Below, piece by piece: positions 53,661 to 63,454 of a stretch of DNA of 64,000 bases. This DNA comes from Branchipolynoe longqiensis (lineage: Eukaryota > Annelida > Polychaeta > Phyllodocida > Polynoidae). The translations under genes were made by a program, and so were the position numbers. The stretch lies in the NCBI GenBank assembly GCA_030323885.1, contig CM059193.1, positions 74,623,543-74,687,542 of the forward strand, given 5' to 3'. Every line of letters begins with the position of its first letter. Position 1 is the stretch's first letter. Below the pieces are notes generated by a model. The model was given only the letters and a program-made list of their open reading frames with translations. It was not told the origin of the DNA and did not search any database.

Positions 53661-53819
53661 CTACTACATATATGTGAACAGAGGGACCTTTGGCTGAGGG
53701 TGTAAAGGAGGCGGGGAGGAGAGAATGCCCACTCCGCAGTGAATAACATGGAAGTTAAGGTGGTTGGATAGAAACATTAAGGGGCTGTCGTTATTCTATA
53801 GTACATATACGCATATACA

Positions 53820-53867
53820 TGCATACATATGCATATACATATATGTATATCTGTATATATATGGGTT

Positions 53868-53898
<31 letters not shown>

Positions 53899-53945
53899 GC
53901 CTATGTGTATATATATATATGTAGATATATATACATGTATGTATT
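53820..53945. repeat. TA-rich microsatellite
   Basis: atatatgtatatgtat-type repeats. Confidence 0.85.
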
Positions 53946-53949
53946 TTAA

Positions 53950-53998
53950 TAACATTTTTGGATTGCCGTTTACGGGGTTTTGCACGTAAACTCTTCAT
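53950..53998. mobile_element. MITE-E right arm only
   Basis: ttttggattgccgtttacgg through actcttcatatg matches the MITE-E right end. The left part is gone. Confidence 0.75.
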
Positions 53999-54149
53999 AT
54001 GCACATTTAACAAGTAATTTACATTCCAATTATAACATGCAAAGTACAAATAATTATACACATTAAATATGTTATCTACACTTCAAGTAAGACCTACAAT
54101 AGTAGAAATATGCACATTCAACAAGTTATTTGCACTCCAATTATAACAT

Positions 54150-54380
54150 GAGCCCCCTCCCCTCCCCCTCTCCCCCTCGCTCCCTCCTCCCTTCTCCTGG
54201 CCCCCCTTCCGCACCCCCCTCCTGCTCCTCTCCCCCTCCTGCTCCCCTCCCTCGCCCTCCCCCCTCCCCCTCCCCTTCCCTCTCCTCCTCCCCCTACCCA
54301 TCCCCCTCTCCCTCCCAATCCGGCCCCCTCCTCCCCCTCTCCCCTCCCGCAACCCGCTTCCCCCCATTCTCTCCCCAGGT
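54150..54380. repeat. C-rich CCCTCC tract
   Basis: Plus strand almost only C and T with frequent CCCC. Confidence 0.85.
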
Positions 54381-54390
54381 TGCACTGTAA

Positions 54391-54681
54391 CTTCAGGACT
54401 GGCTACCGCATTGGATTGATGTTGCCAACCTCCCGCCCTGTCCCTGCGGCACTAAGATCTTCAATGTCGCCCACATACTCACCTCATGTGTCACCATCGA
54501 CAGATCTGCCATCACTGACTTCATGGAGGACTCTGACTGCCAACTCAGCGACAATAGAGCCGCTCTGGCCATCCTCTCCAGGATTTCCAAGTCATCCTGG
54601 AACACACTTGCTTGCTTCTACCACCAGAATGCAGATATTATCAACGTTGTCAGTCAACCAGACTCTGACACCAAGGACTAG
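54391..54681 (+). pseudogene. Non-LTR retrotransposon C-terminal fragment
   Basis: A 96-codon open frame with no start codon follows TAA at 54388 and ends at TAG 54679-54681. It encodes WLPHWIDVANLPPCPCGTKI followed by FNVAHILTSC, then D/S-rich sequence and a C-terminal tail. The CPCG...(V/T).H.L..C pattern is the zinc-binding knuckle that commonly ends LINE ORF2 proteins after reverse transcriptase. No RT or RNase H precedes it, because the C-rich tract breaks off the element, so this is a 5'-truncated relic whose final frame happens to be intact. It could alternatively belong to a larger RT-bearing element of another class. Confidence 0.6.
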
Positions 54682-54842
54682 CAGGCCCCACCTCATCCCT
54701 GTACCTGACTTGACACCACTAACAACTAACCACTAATTTTCACTAACAACTAACCCCACCCACTGCCTAACTAATTGCATCCTCAGTTCACTTCTTCCTC
54801 TGGCCTTGGCCGGACTTACTGGGCATACTGGTGAATCTGGAG

Positions 54843-55115
54843 TGACTGAAGTTTGGATCCTGGTCGAGATAAACCAATGACTTATAAAATAGGTACCTGT
54901 TGCAGCTCAGCGCTTGGCGTTATGAGGTCGGGACAGGGACTGGGCGCACAGTGTCAGGATAATGTGACTGTGTGGGACATCAGGTCATGGTGATGGCTGT
55001 CTGATTTCCCAGTGGGGCAGCACTATTAAGTTGCCATGAGTGCATGCTGTCACAAGTCAGTGCACATCCTGGTATGGCCTAGGGTCTTACTGGGGCGTAA
55101 AACTACACCAACCAC
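54843..55115 (+). mobile_element. SINE-A copy, diverged
   Basis: It starts in the head near gactgaagtttggatcctgg. Body ataaccaatgactta-type and ggacagggactgggcgcaca, 3' end gtcttactggggcgtaaaac. Among the most diverged copies. Confidence 0.82.
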
Positions 55116-55604
55116 CCAGCCTCCCCCGGCCCTCTCAAGGACTGTGGTTGGGCTCTTAGGCTGCCTTTTTCCTTGCTCCCCATCCCCCACCCCAATTTCT
55201 CTGACCACTACCCATCGGAAGCCAACTCCCGACCATATGGGACCGCTTTCAATGGTGCCCATACAGTGCTGCAGATGTGCAGCCTTCAGCGAACCAATGC
55301 AACTGAAAACTCCCCCAAAACAACAACATGTACGAGTACAGTTGGCAACAGACAGCGGCAGTAAATTGTTGGCAAGGACCATGTTTACCCATGCAGTATC
55401 GTATGTACACTGACGACATGGGAGTTTATTGTAAAGGCTTCACGTTATTAAATAGAAAAGAAAAACAAAAGACAACAAAACAAAACAACAATTTGCGCAA
55501 ATAACATCATTACTGGGGGTGCTGCGCAGAGTTTGTGAAATATCAATCGGACCTCATATATGTATATATATCAACCCGCGACAAACTCTGTGCAGTTGAA
55601 TGGT
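55116..55604. other. No gene recognised
   Basis: The first 100 bp are C-rich. No domain was found in either strand's open frames. Confidence 0.4.
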
Positions 55605-56277
55605 TGTTGGAGTTTTACATCCTGGCAACATCTAAGGCCATGTTAGGATGGGTACCGACTTGTGACAGTGCACACTCATGGTGACTTTATAGCGCTGCCC
55701 CATTGGGAAAAAACAGACGGGATGGCTGAATGAGTTAGAGCGTGTTGGTAGATCGTGGGGTCGTGGGTTCGAACCCCGGTCGAGTCAAACCAATGACTTA
55801 AAAATTGATACTTGTTGCTTCCTAGCCTGGCGCTCGGCATTATTAGGATAGGGCAAGGACTGGTTGGCTCAGTGTCAGGATAATGTGACTGAGTGGGATA
55901 TCAGGTCATGGTGCTGGTGGCCTGGTCTTCCAGTGGGGCAGCACTATAAAGTCGCCATGAGTGCGCACTGTCACAAGTCAGTACCAGTCCTGATATGACC
56001 TTAGATCTTGCTAGGATGTAAAAGAGCAACAAACAAACAAACAAACAACCCATTGGGAAATCAAGCCATCGGCACCATGCCCCGATATCCCACTCAGTTA
56101 CATTATCCTGACACTGAGCTAACCAGCCCAAGGCCTATCCTATTAATGCCGAGCACTAGGCTAGGAAGCGTCAACTATCAATTGTATACGGCATTGGTTT
56201 GACTCGACCAGGAATCTAACGCCTGACCTTCCCACACATGAAGCCCACGTTCTGCCGATTCGGCTACCACGCCCGGT
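55605..56277 (-). mobile_element. SINE-A copy interrupted by another SINE-A
   Basis: Minus strand: tail and body at 55605-55710 (gttggagttttacatcctgg), then the body and type-2 head at 56049-56277 (gaagcgtcaactatcaattg, attcggctaccacgcccgg). Interrupted by a plus-strand copy. Confidence 0.93.
55711..56048 (+). mobile_element. SINE-A copy inserted in SINE-A, 12-bp duplication
   Basis: Full-length copy (aaacagacgggatggctgaa, gggttcgaaccccgg, tail aacaaacaaacaaac). CCCATTGGGAAA lies immediately left (55699-55710) and right (56049-56060), a perfect target duplication. Confidence 0.97.
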
Positions 56278-56286
56278 GAAATATAT

Positions 56287-56550
56287 ATATGAGACTGTCT
56301 CAAAAGGTGCTAAGCAATACGGGATAGAACTTTGACCATTGTAACGATCAACATTCTATCTACTTATGCATTTGCTCAGGATAAACTGATTTGTTATTTA
56401 CATGGTGTTTCATAATCCCAATAGAATACATATTGATTTGAAGCAAATGTCCTTGTGTTTTCAGTGTAACCATTTCTGTGCTATTTTGTGTCAATCGTTA
56501 CAATGGACAAAAAAAAAGAAGAGTCATCACCTTTTGAGACAGGCTCATAT
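56287..56550. mobile_element. MITE-S copy 3
   Basis: Ends ATATGAGACTGTCTCAAAAG and GAGACAGGCTCATAT, 264 bp, same orientation as copy 1. Confidence 0.92.
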
Positions 56551-56950
56551 ATATGAGATATATATATAATTATCTATATATAAACTAAATAATCTCGGTA
56601 AATCTATGCTGCTTCCAGAATGTTGGCACCAGCCATTATAACATGTCCGCCGTTACTAGAATGGCTGTGACGTCAGTATTGAAAAGAATACGTTCACGTT
56701 GCCAGTGGCAATATCGCCATGTTACACACAATTCGGCAACCGCAAACAAATAGAGTTTGCGCAATGAGATTATCTCACATGCAACACCAGCCAAAAAGAA
56801 GGCAATTAAATCAGGTTTATTGCTTCAGTTGATAAGGTTAAATAAATACCTGGATTGCAGTGATACGGTTGAGTGAGTGATGGATGCCTTTAGCTGCAAT
56901 GAATGAGATTATTATTTGTTGCTTATATTTTTTATTTTTTATTTTATTTT

Positions 56951-57242
56951 ATTTATTTGTTGGTCCATTAATTCTTTAAGCAGGGGAAATTTCAGTCACA
57001 GACGACTGGTCTTCCTCATTCCACTGCTGGTCGATGGAAAGCCCAAGCCTACACTTTTACCGACCCAAGGGATTTTTAACCTCCCACACCACATAGATAT
57101 GGTATGAGAGCAACCGGCCTTTGATGACGCTGTAAGTTATACACAGTGGTGGAAATCCAAATTGGCAGAACCGCTGACCCTCAGATTAGGAGTCTGACCT
57201 AGAAAAAAGTCAGACACTCTAACCACTCCGCCACAGAGAACT
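56951..57242 (-). mobile_element. SINE-C copy 3, tail type 2
   Basis: Tail gttggtccattaattcttta with gcaggggaaatttcagtcac, body as in copy 1, head actccgccacagagaac. The head-body half matches the type-1 copies but the 3' end differs. Confidence 0.9.
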
Positions 57243-57601
57243 TCAATCATGGAGAATGGGTCTTCTTCATTTCCCTTTATTAGTAATGCCAAGTGCCAGA
57301 CTAAGCATCAGCGAGAATAAACGTTGATTTGAGTCATCTGCCACCTGGGAGGCATTCGCTGAAACTAGGCGCCAGATACTTTGGTTTCCACATTACATTT
57401 CTGATAGGTAATTCTTTCTTGTATTGATACCAATTCAAACAATCATTGTTGCCTGTGTGTATTATGTATCTTAGCCATGCTATATGTATTCAATCTATTG
57501 CACACAATTTATCAAAGGTATGCTTGTATGATTTTGTGTGAAAGTGAAAATGTGCACATCGACACCATGCATTTACCCACACTTGTTTTGAACTTGATTT
57601 T

Positions 57602-57920
57602 TTTTTTTGTTGTTGGTCCATTATTAGTTGTTTAAGCAGGGGAAATTTCAGTCAGAGACGACTGGTCTTCCTCATTCCACTTCTGGTCGATAGAAAGCCC
57701 GAGCCGACACTTTTACCGACCCAAGGGATTTTTAACCTCCCACACCACATAGACATGGTATGAGAGCAACCAGCCTTTGATGATGCTGTAAGTTATACAC
57801 AGTGGTGGAAATCCAAATTGGCAGAGCTGGGGGCATGGGGAATCGAACCGCCGACCCTCAGATTAGGAGTCTGACCTAAAAAAAAGTCAGACACTCTAAC
57901 CACTCCACCACAGAGAATGT
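57602..57920 (-). mobile_element. SINE-C copy 4, tail type 2
   Basis: As copy 3, with gggaatcgaaccgccgaccc forming the B-box region. Complete length of about 315 bp. Confidence 0.9.
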
Positions 57921-58049
57921 GGGATATAAGCGTAGACCGGCGTAGACCATCTTGTTTTGTTTAAACATAGCATTTATCAATTTGATCCTAAAGTGTGTAA
58001 GTTAGATATAGATCACTCATTAAACATACATATTGCATATAGATGAAAC

Positions 58050-58735
58050 ATTGAGCCGATTAATCAGAACATGGCCCTGTAGACAGTAGAATTCTATTAT
58101 GTCCAGTATTTTCACGTACATGCCAAGATTAGGTCTATATGAAGAGTTCAGTCACAAAACCACATAAACACCGAAGCAAAAATAGAGATAAACATTGGAA
58201 TCAAACCTACAAAAAGTAAATCTTTTTATATTCCTACTTTGTTCATTGCTCCATAACCATATGATCATATGAAAAGTGGAATTAGTGGGAATTAAGATTA
58301 TTTTGAGAGAAAAATCTGATATTTAAACCACATGTTTGTGTTGGCGTTTACATGGTTTTGCGCCTGAACTCTTCATATGTTCTCACATCAAATATGTCCA
58401 CAGCTAAAAATGGTAAAATAAAGATGACTCAAACTTAGAGTAATGTAGACTATAATGTTCGTTCTTAATATATTTATCTTTCAACAACAAAACAAAAATC
58501 GGCGAAGATTAAAATTACATTAAGCCGATTAATCAGAAATGGCCTTGTAGAGTTCTATTAATTCCAGTATTTTGACATACATGCCAAGATTAGGTCTCTA
58601 TGTTCTCACCTCAAATATGTCCACAGCTCAAAACGTTAAAATAAAGATGACTCAAAATTAAAGTAACGTAGACTATAACGATCATCCTTAATATATTTAT
58701 CTTTCAAAAACAATACAAAAATTGCAGGAGTTCAA
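58050..58735. repeat. About 230-bp tandem duplication, unit 1 containing MITE-E
   Basis: gccgattaatcagaa, acatgccaagattaggtct, ttctcac(a/c)tcaaatatgtcc and aaaataaagatgactcaaa occur in both units. Unit 1 is split by MITE-E at 58140-58374. Unit 2 (58522-58735) is intact. Confidence 0.93.
58140..58374. mobile_element. MITE-E copy 3 with TA target duplication
   Basis: TGAAGAGTTCagtcacaaaa to cgcctGAACTCTTCA, flanked by TA on both sides. The matching site in unit 2 of the duplication (ggtctctatgttctcac) is empty and has one TA. This supports a Tc1/mariner-type TA insertion. Confidence 0.95.
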
Positions 58736-58867
58736 AACCATCAGATTATGCAAGTAAAACATTAACTTCACTATTTCAGGTGTTATGTTATTATGTACAC
58801 AATAAGAGTCGCCCTAATAATAAGCCAAATTTTTTTAAAACAGACAACAACAAAACTACACACATAA

Positions 58868-59195
58868 TCATCATCATCATCATTATCATGCTGTCAGTCA
58901 CAATGCGACAAAGACTGCTTTCATTACTTGACTGCCGCTCTCCATTTAGCTCTCTGCTGTGAGAGTTGCGTCCATGAGTCAGTCTTAATGTCTCTCAGCT
59001 TCAGGCGAGAGTGCCCTCTCTTTCTGTAACCAGAAGCCAGTTGAGAATAGAGGATCTGCTTTGGTAGCCTATCTGATGACATCCTCATGACGTGTCCAGT
59101 CCACCGGAGATTCTTTTTGATCAGAAGATCTTCTGTCTGTTCGAGTATTTCCTTATTTGTCACGTTGTCCTTCCAGGTTAGCCTCATGATTGAAT
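58868..59195 (-). mobile_element. LINE-derived element with RT end
   Basis: From the GAT tail to about 59195. The minus-strand codons 58924-59187 keep an 87-aa frame ending in WRAAVK. Unlike the three other long copies it lacks the common far end and instead continues into true RT sequence. Confidence 0.85.
58924..59187 (-). pseudogene. Reverse transcriptase C-terminal fragment (non-LTR)
   Basis: 87 codons: MRLTWKDNVTNKEILEQTED at the start, then LRWTGHVMRMSSDRLPKQIL, then YSQLASGYRKRGHSRLKLRD and WTQLSQQRAKWRAAVK. The W.GHV.RM..DR.PKQ....L..G.R..G segment is a hallmark of the region after the thumb in many non-LTR reverse transcriptases (endonuclease-reverse transcriptase annotations, RTE/CR1/Jockey-like). 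Relative to the 44.6-kb copy it has a small deletion (RFKDTIKRN is shortened to LKLRD). The catalytic palm is not present in the window, so it is a 5'-truncated remnant, not an active gene. Confidence 0.82.
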
Positions 59196-59415
59196 GCAGA
59201 TGTCACAAATAATACTACACAAAAAAACACCTACAAAAAACATCGACGAATTTCCGTCCGATGATGAGTTAGTCGAGCTCAAAAACCGGGCGTGTGATGA
59301 GTTATTTCTCCACACCTTGTCGGGAAATTGTTGGTAGGAGGGGGGGACCAGTGCGCGGACACGCTATCCATATATCAGGGGTAGCTGAGTGTTGAGCACA
59401 ATTGGCTTTGTACCC

Positions 59416-60111
59416 CAGGGGCCGTATGCATGAAGCAGTGTTAGCGTCGTGTGGCGTTAACCATCTAACAATGGGAAGCTATCACCGGCGTCGCGAAGTA
59501 TGTCACGCCATATGCATGGGTGCCTAAAAGGTTTGCGTTAGCTAAACGTGAGGTTATTTATAGATTTGGGAAATCCCTCTGAGCCTGTTGCCGGCGATTT
59601 GTTTTGCTTACATTCGTCGATTCAACAATATTAATATCGCCACTGATTTAGCTGTGGCATTAATATCACTTCGATTTTAGGGTTAATTTGATGAAATTTC
59701 ACTTATTGAGTGTGTAATTCTGTTAAATATGATAGCATTGAATAGATTTGGCTCTAATATATCGCCGTCGATGCGGCGGCGGCGGCGGCGGGTGGTGGCG
59801 GCGATTTGTTTTGTTTATATTCGACAGTATGGATATCGCTGCCGATGTAGCTGCGGCGTTAATATCGCTTCGATTTTCACTTTTTGACCATGTAATCCTG
59901 TTAAATATGACAGCTTTGAATAGATTTGGGCCTAATCGGTACCTAACACTGCCCGGAAACCTTCTATGGAGTGGTGTTAGAATACCCAACCTTAAACTCG
60001 CGGTGTTTCCGTGACACTGCTCCATACATACCAACTTTTTGCCGTTAAACTAGAAATCCCGTCCAAAACCAGTTTTGGCTCGGTAACACCACTCCATGCA
60101 TACGGCCCCAG
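59416..60111. mobile_element. Foldback element FB3
   Basis: The inverted ends (59416 caggggccgtatgcatgaag and 60092-60111) match over about 20 bp. Two direct modules (59590-59757 and 59800-59940) share ggcgatttgttttg, cgcttcgatttt and ttgaatagatttggg. They surround a (ggc)n core at 59773-59806. Best complete and uninterrupted member. Confidence 0.88.
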
Positions 60112-60331
60112 CTGTTTCACCTGCAGGGGTACAGCAGGTTGTCCACCCTGGAGTCCACTCACCAGCCCCGCGAAATCCACCAAATTAACTTGATTGATTA
60201 ATTTAGCGATTAGTGGTGGTTGTTTTGTTGTTGTTGTTGTTGCCTCGTTCTTGTCAGTAGTGGTCATATAGCCACAGCGAAAAGTGATTATGATTTATCG
60301 GAGTTGGGTTTGTTGTCCATTGAAGAATTAA

Positions 60332-60949
60332 GGGCGCATTCCTTACACACGTTATGCGGTATGCGAATGCGAATGCGACAAAAAATCGAAACGCCTTGAA
60401 ACCTATGAGCTACATTCCTTATACGCGGTACGCGAATGCGAATGCGAATGCGAATGCGTTTTTCCGATCGGTCCATGTAGCGATCGGTGCGGCATGCGGT
60501 ATGCGTCAAGCTGGGTGTGAATAGAAACCGAAGTCTGATGTGTCCATTAGTTTAACACTAGGAGAGGCGACTGAGCATTACGGAACGGTCACACACAAGG
60601 CTTCTGAGTGGAAACATATGGTAGTGCTGGTGGTGTGGGTTCGGGATGGGTTCGGGTTGGTAAAAATGCTACCAGAGCCACAAAAATATGAATACTTACC
60701 TATAATTTGGTTATAATAAAGGTAGGAACCCCCATGCGACGTACAACAAGTTACATAGATATAAATGCAATATTTGGTCATATACAGAGCAGTATGGTGA
60801 ATAATTGTTTATTTTTATTTTTTAAATATAGCCAGTTGTGTGCCGCATACCGCATACCGCATAACATGTGTAAGGAATCATGGCATTCACATACCGCATA
60901 CCGCATGCCGCATGCCGCATACCGCATAACGCGTGTAAGGAATGCCCGC
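60332..60949. mobile_element. TIR element with GCGAAT hexamers, copy 2 (possibly nested)
   Basis: The outer inverted ends (gcattccttacacacgttat; right ataacgcgtgtaaggaatgc) match over about 30 bp. A second similar pair lies inside (60412 cattccttatacgcggtacg and 60840-60883), so one element may sit inside another. gcgaat hexamers at 60364-60378 and 60433-60457. gatcggtccatg near 60468 resembles copy 1. Confidence 0.82.
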
Positions 60950-61350
60950 TTTACACTGGGTCCAAAAGAGGGTAATATTTATGTCAAGATCTATAGGTGT
61001 GTATTATATTAATTTGAAAAGTCAGAGAAAAATGGTGACAGCCATACAACATCACTTGGCGCATAGCCCTTAAATTGATGATTTAAGTGATTTGAATAAT
61101 ATTTCTGGTAGTTCCCTTCGAAATTAGATTGCGACCAAGTTAAATAAATTGTATAGATATTGATCGAATCAGATATACATGAATACAAATCAAAGTACGC
61201 CTAAAACCCATAATGTGTATTACTATTAACCCTTAATGCATTAACCCTTTATCGCCCCACTCCATATATAGAGAGAGAGAGAGATTTGAAAATGAGCAGA
61301 GTGACAGTTGCCTCACAGTGTAAAGGAGGTGGGGAGGAGAGAATGCCCGC
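60950..61350. other. No gene; short (GA)n
   Basis: A (GA) run lies at 61271-61284. 61305-61350 shares gtaaaggaggtggggaggag and gagaatgcccgctc with 53698-53735, a dispersed fragment. Confidence 0.5.
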
Positions 61351-61354
61351 TCTG

Positions 61355-61653
61355 CAGTAGGGTCATATCATGGTGGATACCCACTTGTGACAGTACACTC
61401 TCATGATGACTTTATAGTGCTGCCCCCCTGGGAGACGAGGTGGCCAGCACCATGACCCAATATCCCACTTAGTCACATTATCCTGATGCTTTGCTAACCA
61501 GTCCTTGTCCTAAGCTATTAATGCCGAGCGCCAGGCTAGATAGCGACAAGTATAAATGTAAAAAGTCATTTATTTGATTCGGCTGGGATTCGAACTGCCG
61601 ACTGTCCGAACGGGAACCCTGCGCTATACCAGTTCGGCCAACACCGTCCGGTA
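61355..61653 (-). mobile_element. SINE-A copy, type-2 head
   Basis: The tail is truncated; it begins at ggtcatatcatggtggatac. Body and head (ggctgggattcgaactgccg, agttcggccaacaccgtccg). Confidence 0.9.
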
Positions 61654-62470
61654 GTGGGAGGAGTTGGCCTTTAGGTTAGGAGGAGCGTGTGATGGTGATG
61701 GGGGGTATTGTTGGGGGGTGTATATTAGGGGAGGCGTGGGGGGGGGGGGGTATAGTAGTGCATTCCTTCAGGTACAATGCAAGGGTCAAGGCCCCCAAAG
61801 CTGGGTCACATCGTCCTGGTGAACATTCTGAACAGCACATCCCAATCAGGTGTTCACTTCTATGGAGAGCCTCCCATTGAACCATGATGCAGTGTATGCA
61901 CGCATGGCCTCTGTGCTGCGTTTACCCATTATAACTAGACGTGAGAAGTGGTGAGCATGCTCTATTGCACTCTCCTCACGCATACGGCAGGCATCCTGAG
62001 TTGTGATTTCTGATTAATTGACTCGCTAATTTCCCCCCCAACCACCCACCCCAATGGGCCCCGCTTCCCCTGCCACCACCGTTAACCATCATGAACAAAC
62101 CAGCAACACACCAAACATCCTACACGACTATCAACCTGTTTAAACACATTGAACATTATATAAGACAAACAAAATGCATTGTCAACTATAAACTTACCTT
62201 GTTTTATAAGAGAAAACTGTAACCCACAATGATTGTTTGAGTTGCCCCAAGTATACACTTTCTACTCGGTGCTGCTCCCCATTTTTGTATGAACTACAGT
62301 GACTGGTGCTGTACATTATACAGCAGGAGACACTCCCTTAATTCTACAGGATCGGTGATGTAACTAATACAGCACTGATCAAACTTAGATTATTTAGACT
62401 GTCAACTACAATAGTAAGATGGCCAGAAGACCAGCGCTCCGGCACTGACAAATGTCATATTCAGATGAAT
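61654..62470. other. No gene recognised; G run
   Basis: A G run lies at about 61738-61750. Otherwise unremarkable sequence. Confidence 0.4.
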
Positions 62471-62477
62471 AAATACT

Positions 62478-62521
62478 TTACCAAAAAAAAAGAAAAAAAG
62501 AAAAAAAGAAAGAAAAAAAGG
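62478..62521. repeat. A-rich (AAAAAAAG)n tract
   Basis: Repeated aaaaaaag units. It could be the tail of a retrotransposed copy, but no body was identified upstream. Confidence 0.8.
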
Positions 62522-62599
62522 GAACTAAAATAAGGAAATAGAAGTATTCTAGCAATCAGCAATAACACCTATGTGATGTATAAAGCATTATGTGAGTAT

Positions 62600-62735
62600 A
62601 AAGATGCGGAAGGGATTATTCTATCATATTGCTATATTATATTATTATTACATTATGTTATTAGCCAATGGGCACTCTTCATGTATTTGCTCCTTAATCA
62701 TATGGGGACTGGTGGCGCCACCACCGGCCCTGACC
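62600..62735. repeat. Dispersed repeat fragment shared with 5.1 kb
   Basis: gcggaagggattattctatc and ggactggtggcgccaccacc match 5063-5165 in order. Confidence 0.5.
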
Positions 62736-62781
62736 TTAACTTCCGGCATTACCAGTGTCACTTGCGACTGGAACATATATA

Positions 62782-62974
62782 TCGTAAAACCTCTCTAAAT
62801 CGACCGACGATGGGACCGCCTTTAAATGGTCCATTCAGGAAGGTGGTCGGTTTAGGGAGTTTTTCATTTTGTTACAATGGTATTGTATGTGCGATTGTTT
62901 GGTATCCAAATAAATCGATCGATATAGGGGAGTAGTCCATTTATGGAGATGGTAGGTGAGAGAGGTTTTACTTT
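62782..62974. mobile_element. pogo/Tigger-like TIR element 2
   Basis: Ends cGTAAAACCTCTCTaaatcg and agAGAGGTTTTACtt, short inverted repeats in TA-rich flanks. The interior has cgatgggaccgcctttaaat. 193 bp, non-coding. Confidence 0.78.
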
Positions 62975-63377
62975 ATATATAATATATATATAGGTGTACC
63001 CTGTTTAGTGCTACAAGAACAGATATATAAGTATATACATATGTCTATATATATACATAGAAATATATATATATCTGTATGCATAGATATACTTAAATAT
63101 ATAATGAGGTATCATCGGTGTTTGCGGAGAGGCAGTTGCTGTTGGAATGGTGGGGGCGTTCTGTGTAACTTGAACACAAAATGTGGGACTGGGCCGCAGG
63201 TGGCTCCAGTTCCGGTTAGTGAGTGCTTACGGAACTATCCAGGCAGTACTCTTCCAGTTGTAATAACATTTGCATATTAGAATATCCAAATTACACATAT
63301 ATATTCACAGATCCCCTCGTCTCTCTACCATAGCAAGAAGTCTCTGCTCATCTCCGCTCCTGTATTCTCATTTCTTC
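62975..63377. other. TA-rich microsatellite and spacer
   Basis: atatat-type repeats at 62980-63105, then unassigned sequence. Confidence 0.5.
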
Positions 63378-63452
63378 ATTTGACATCCAATAGGCGATGA
63401 TAAAAATAAATGTGTTCTACAGGCGTCGTTAAATAAAGCAAACTTTCCTTCA
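63378..63452 (+). mobile_element. SINE-D 3' end only
   Basis: tttgacatccaataggcgat and ggcgtcgttaaataaagcaa: only the last 75 bp of the family, a strongly 5'-truncated copy. Confidence 0.85.
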
Positions 63453-63454
63453 CT

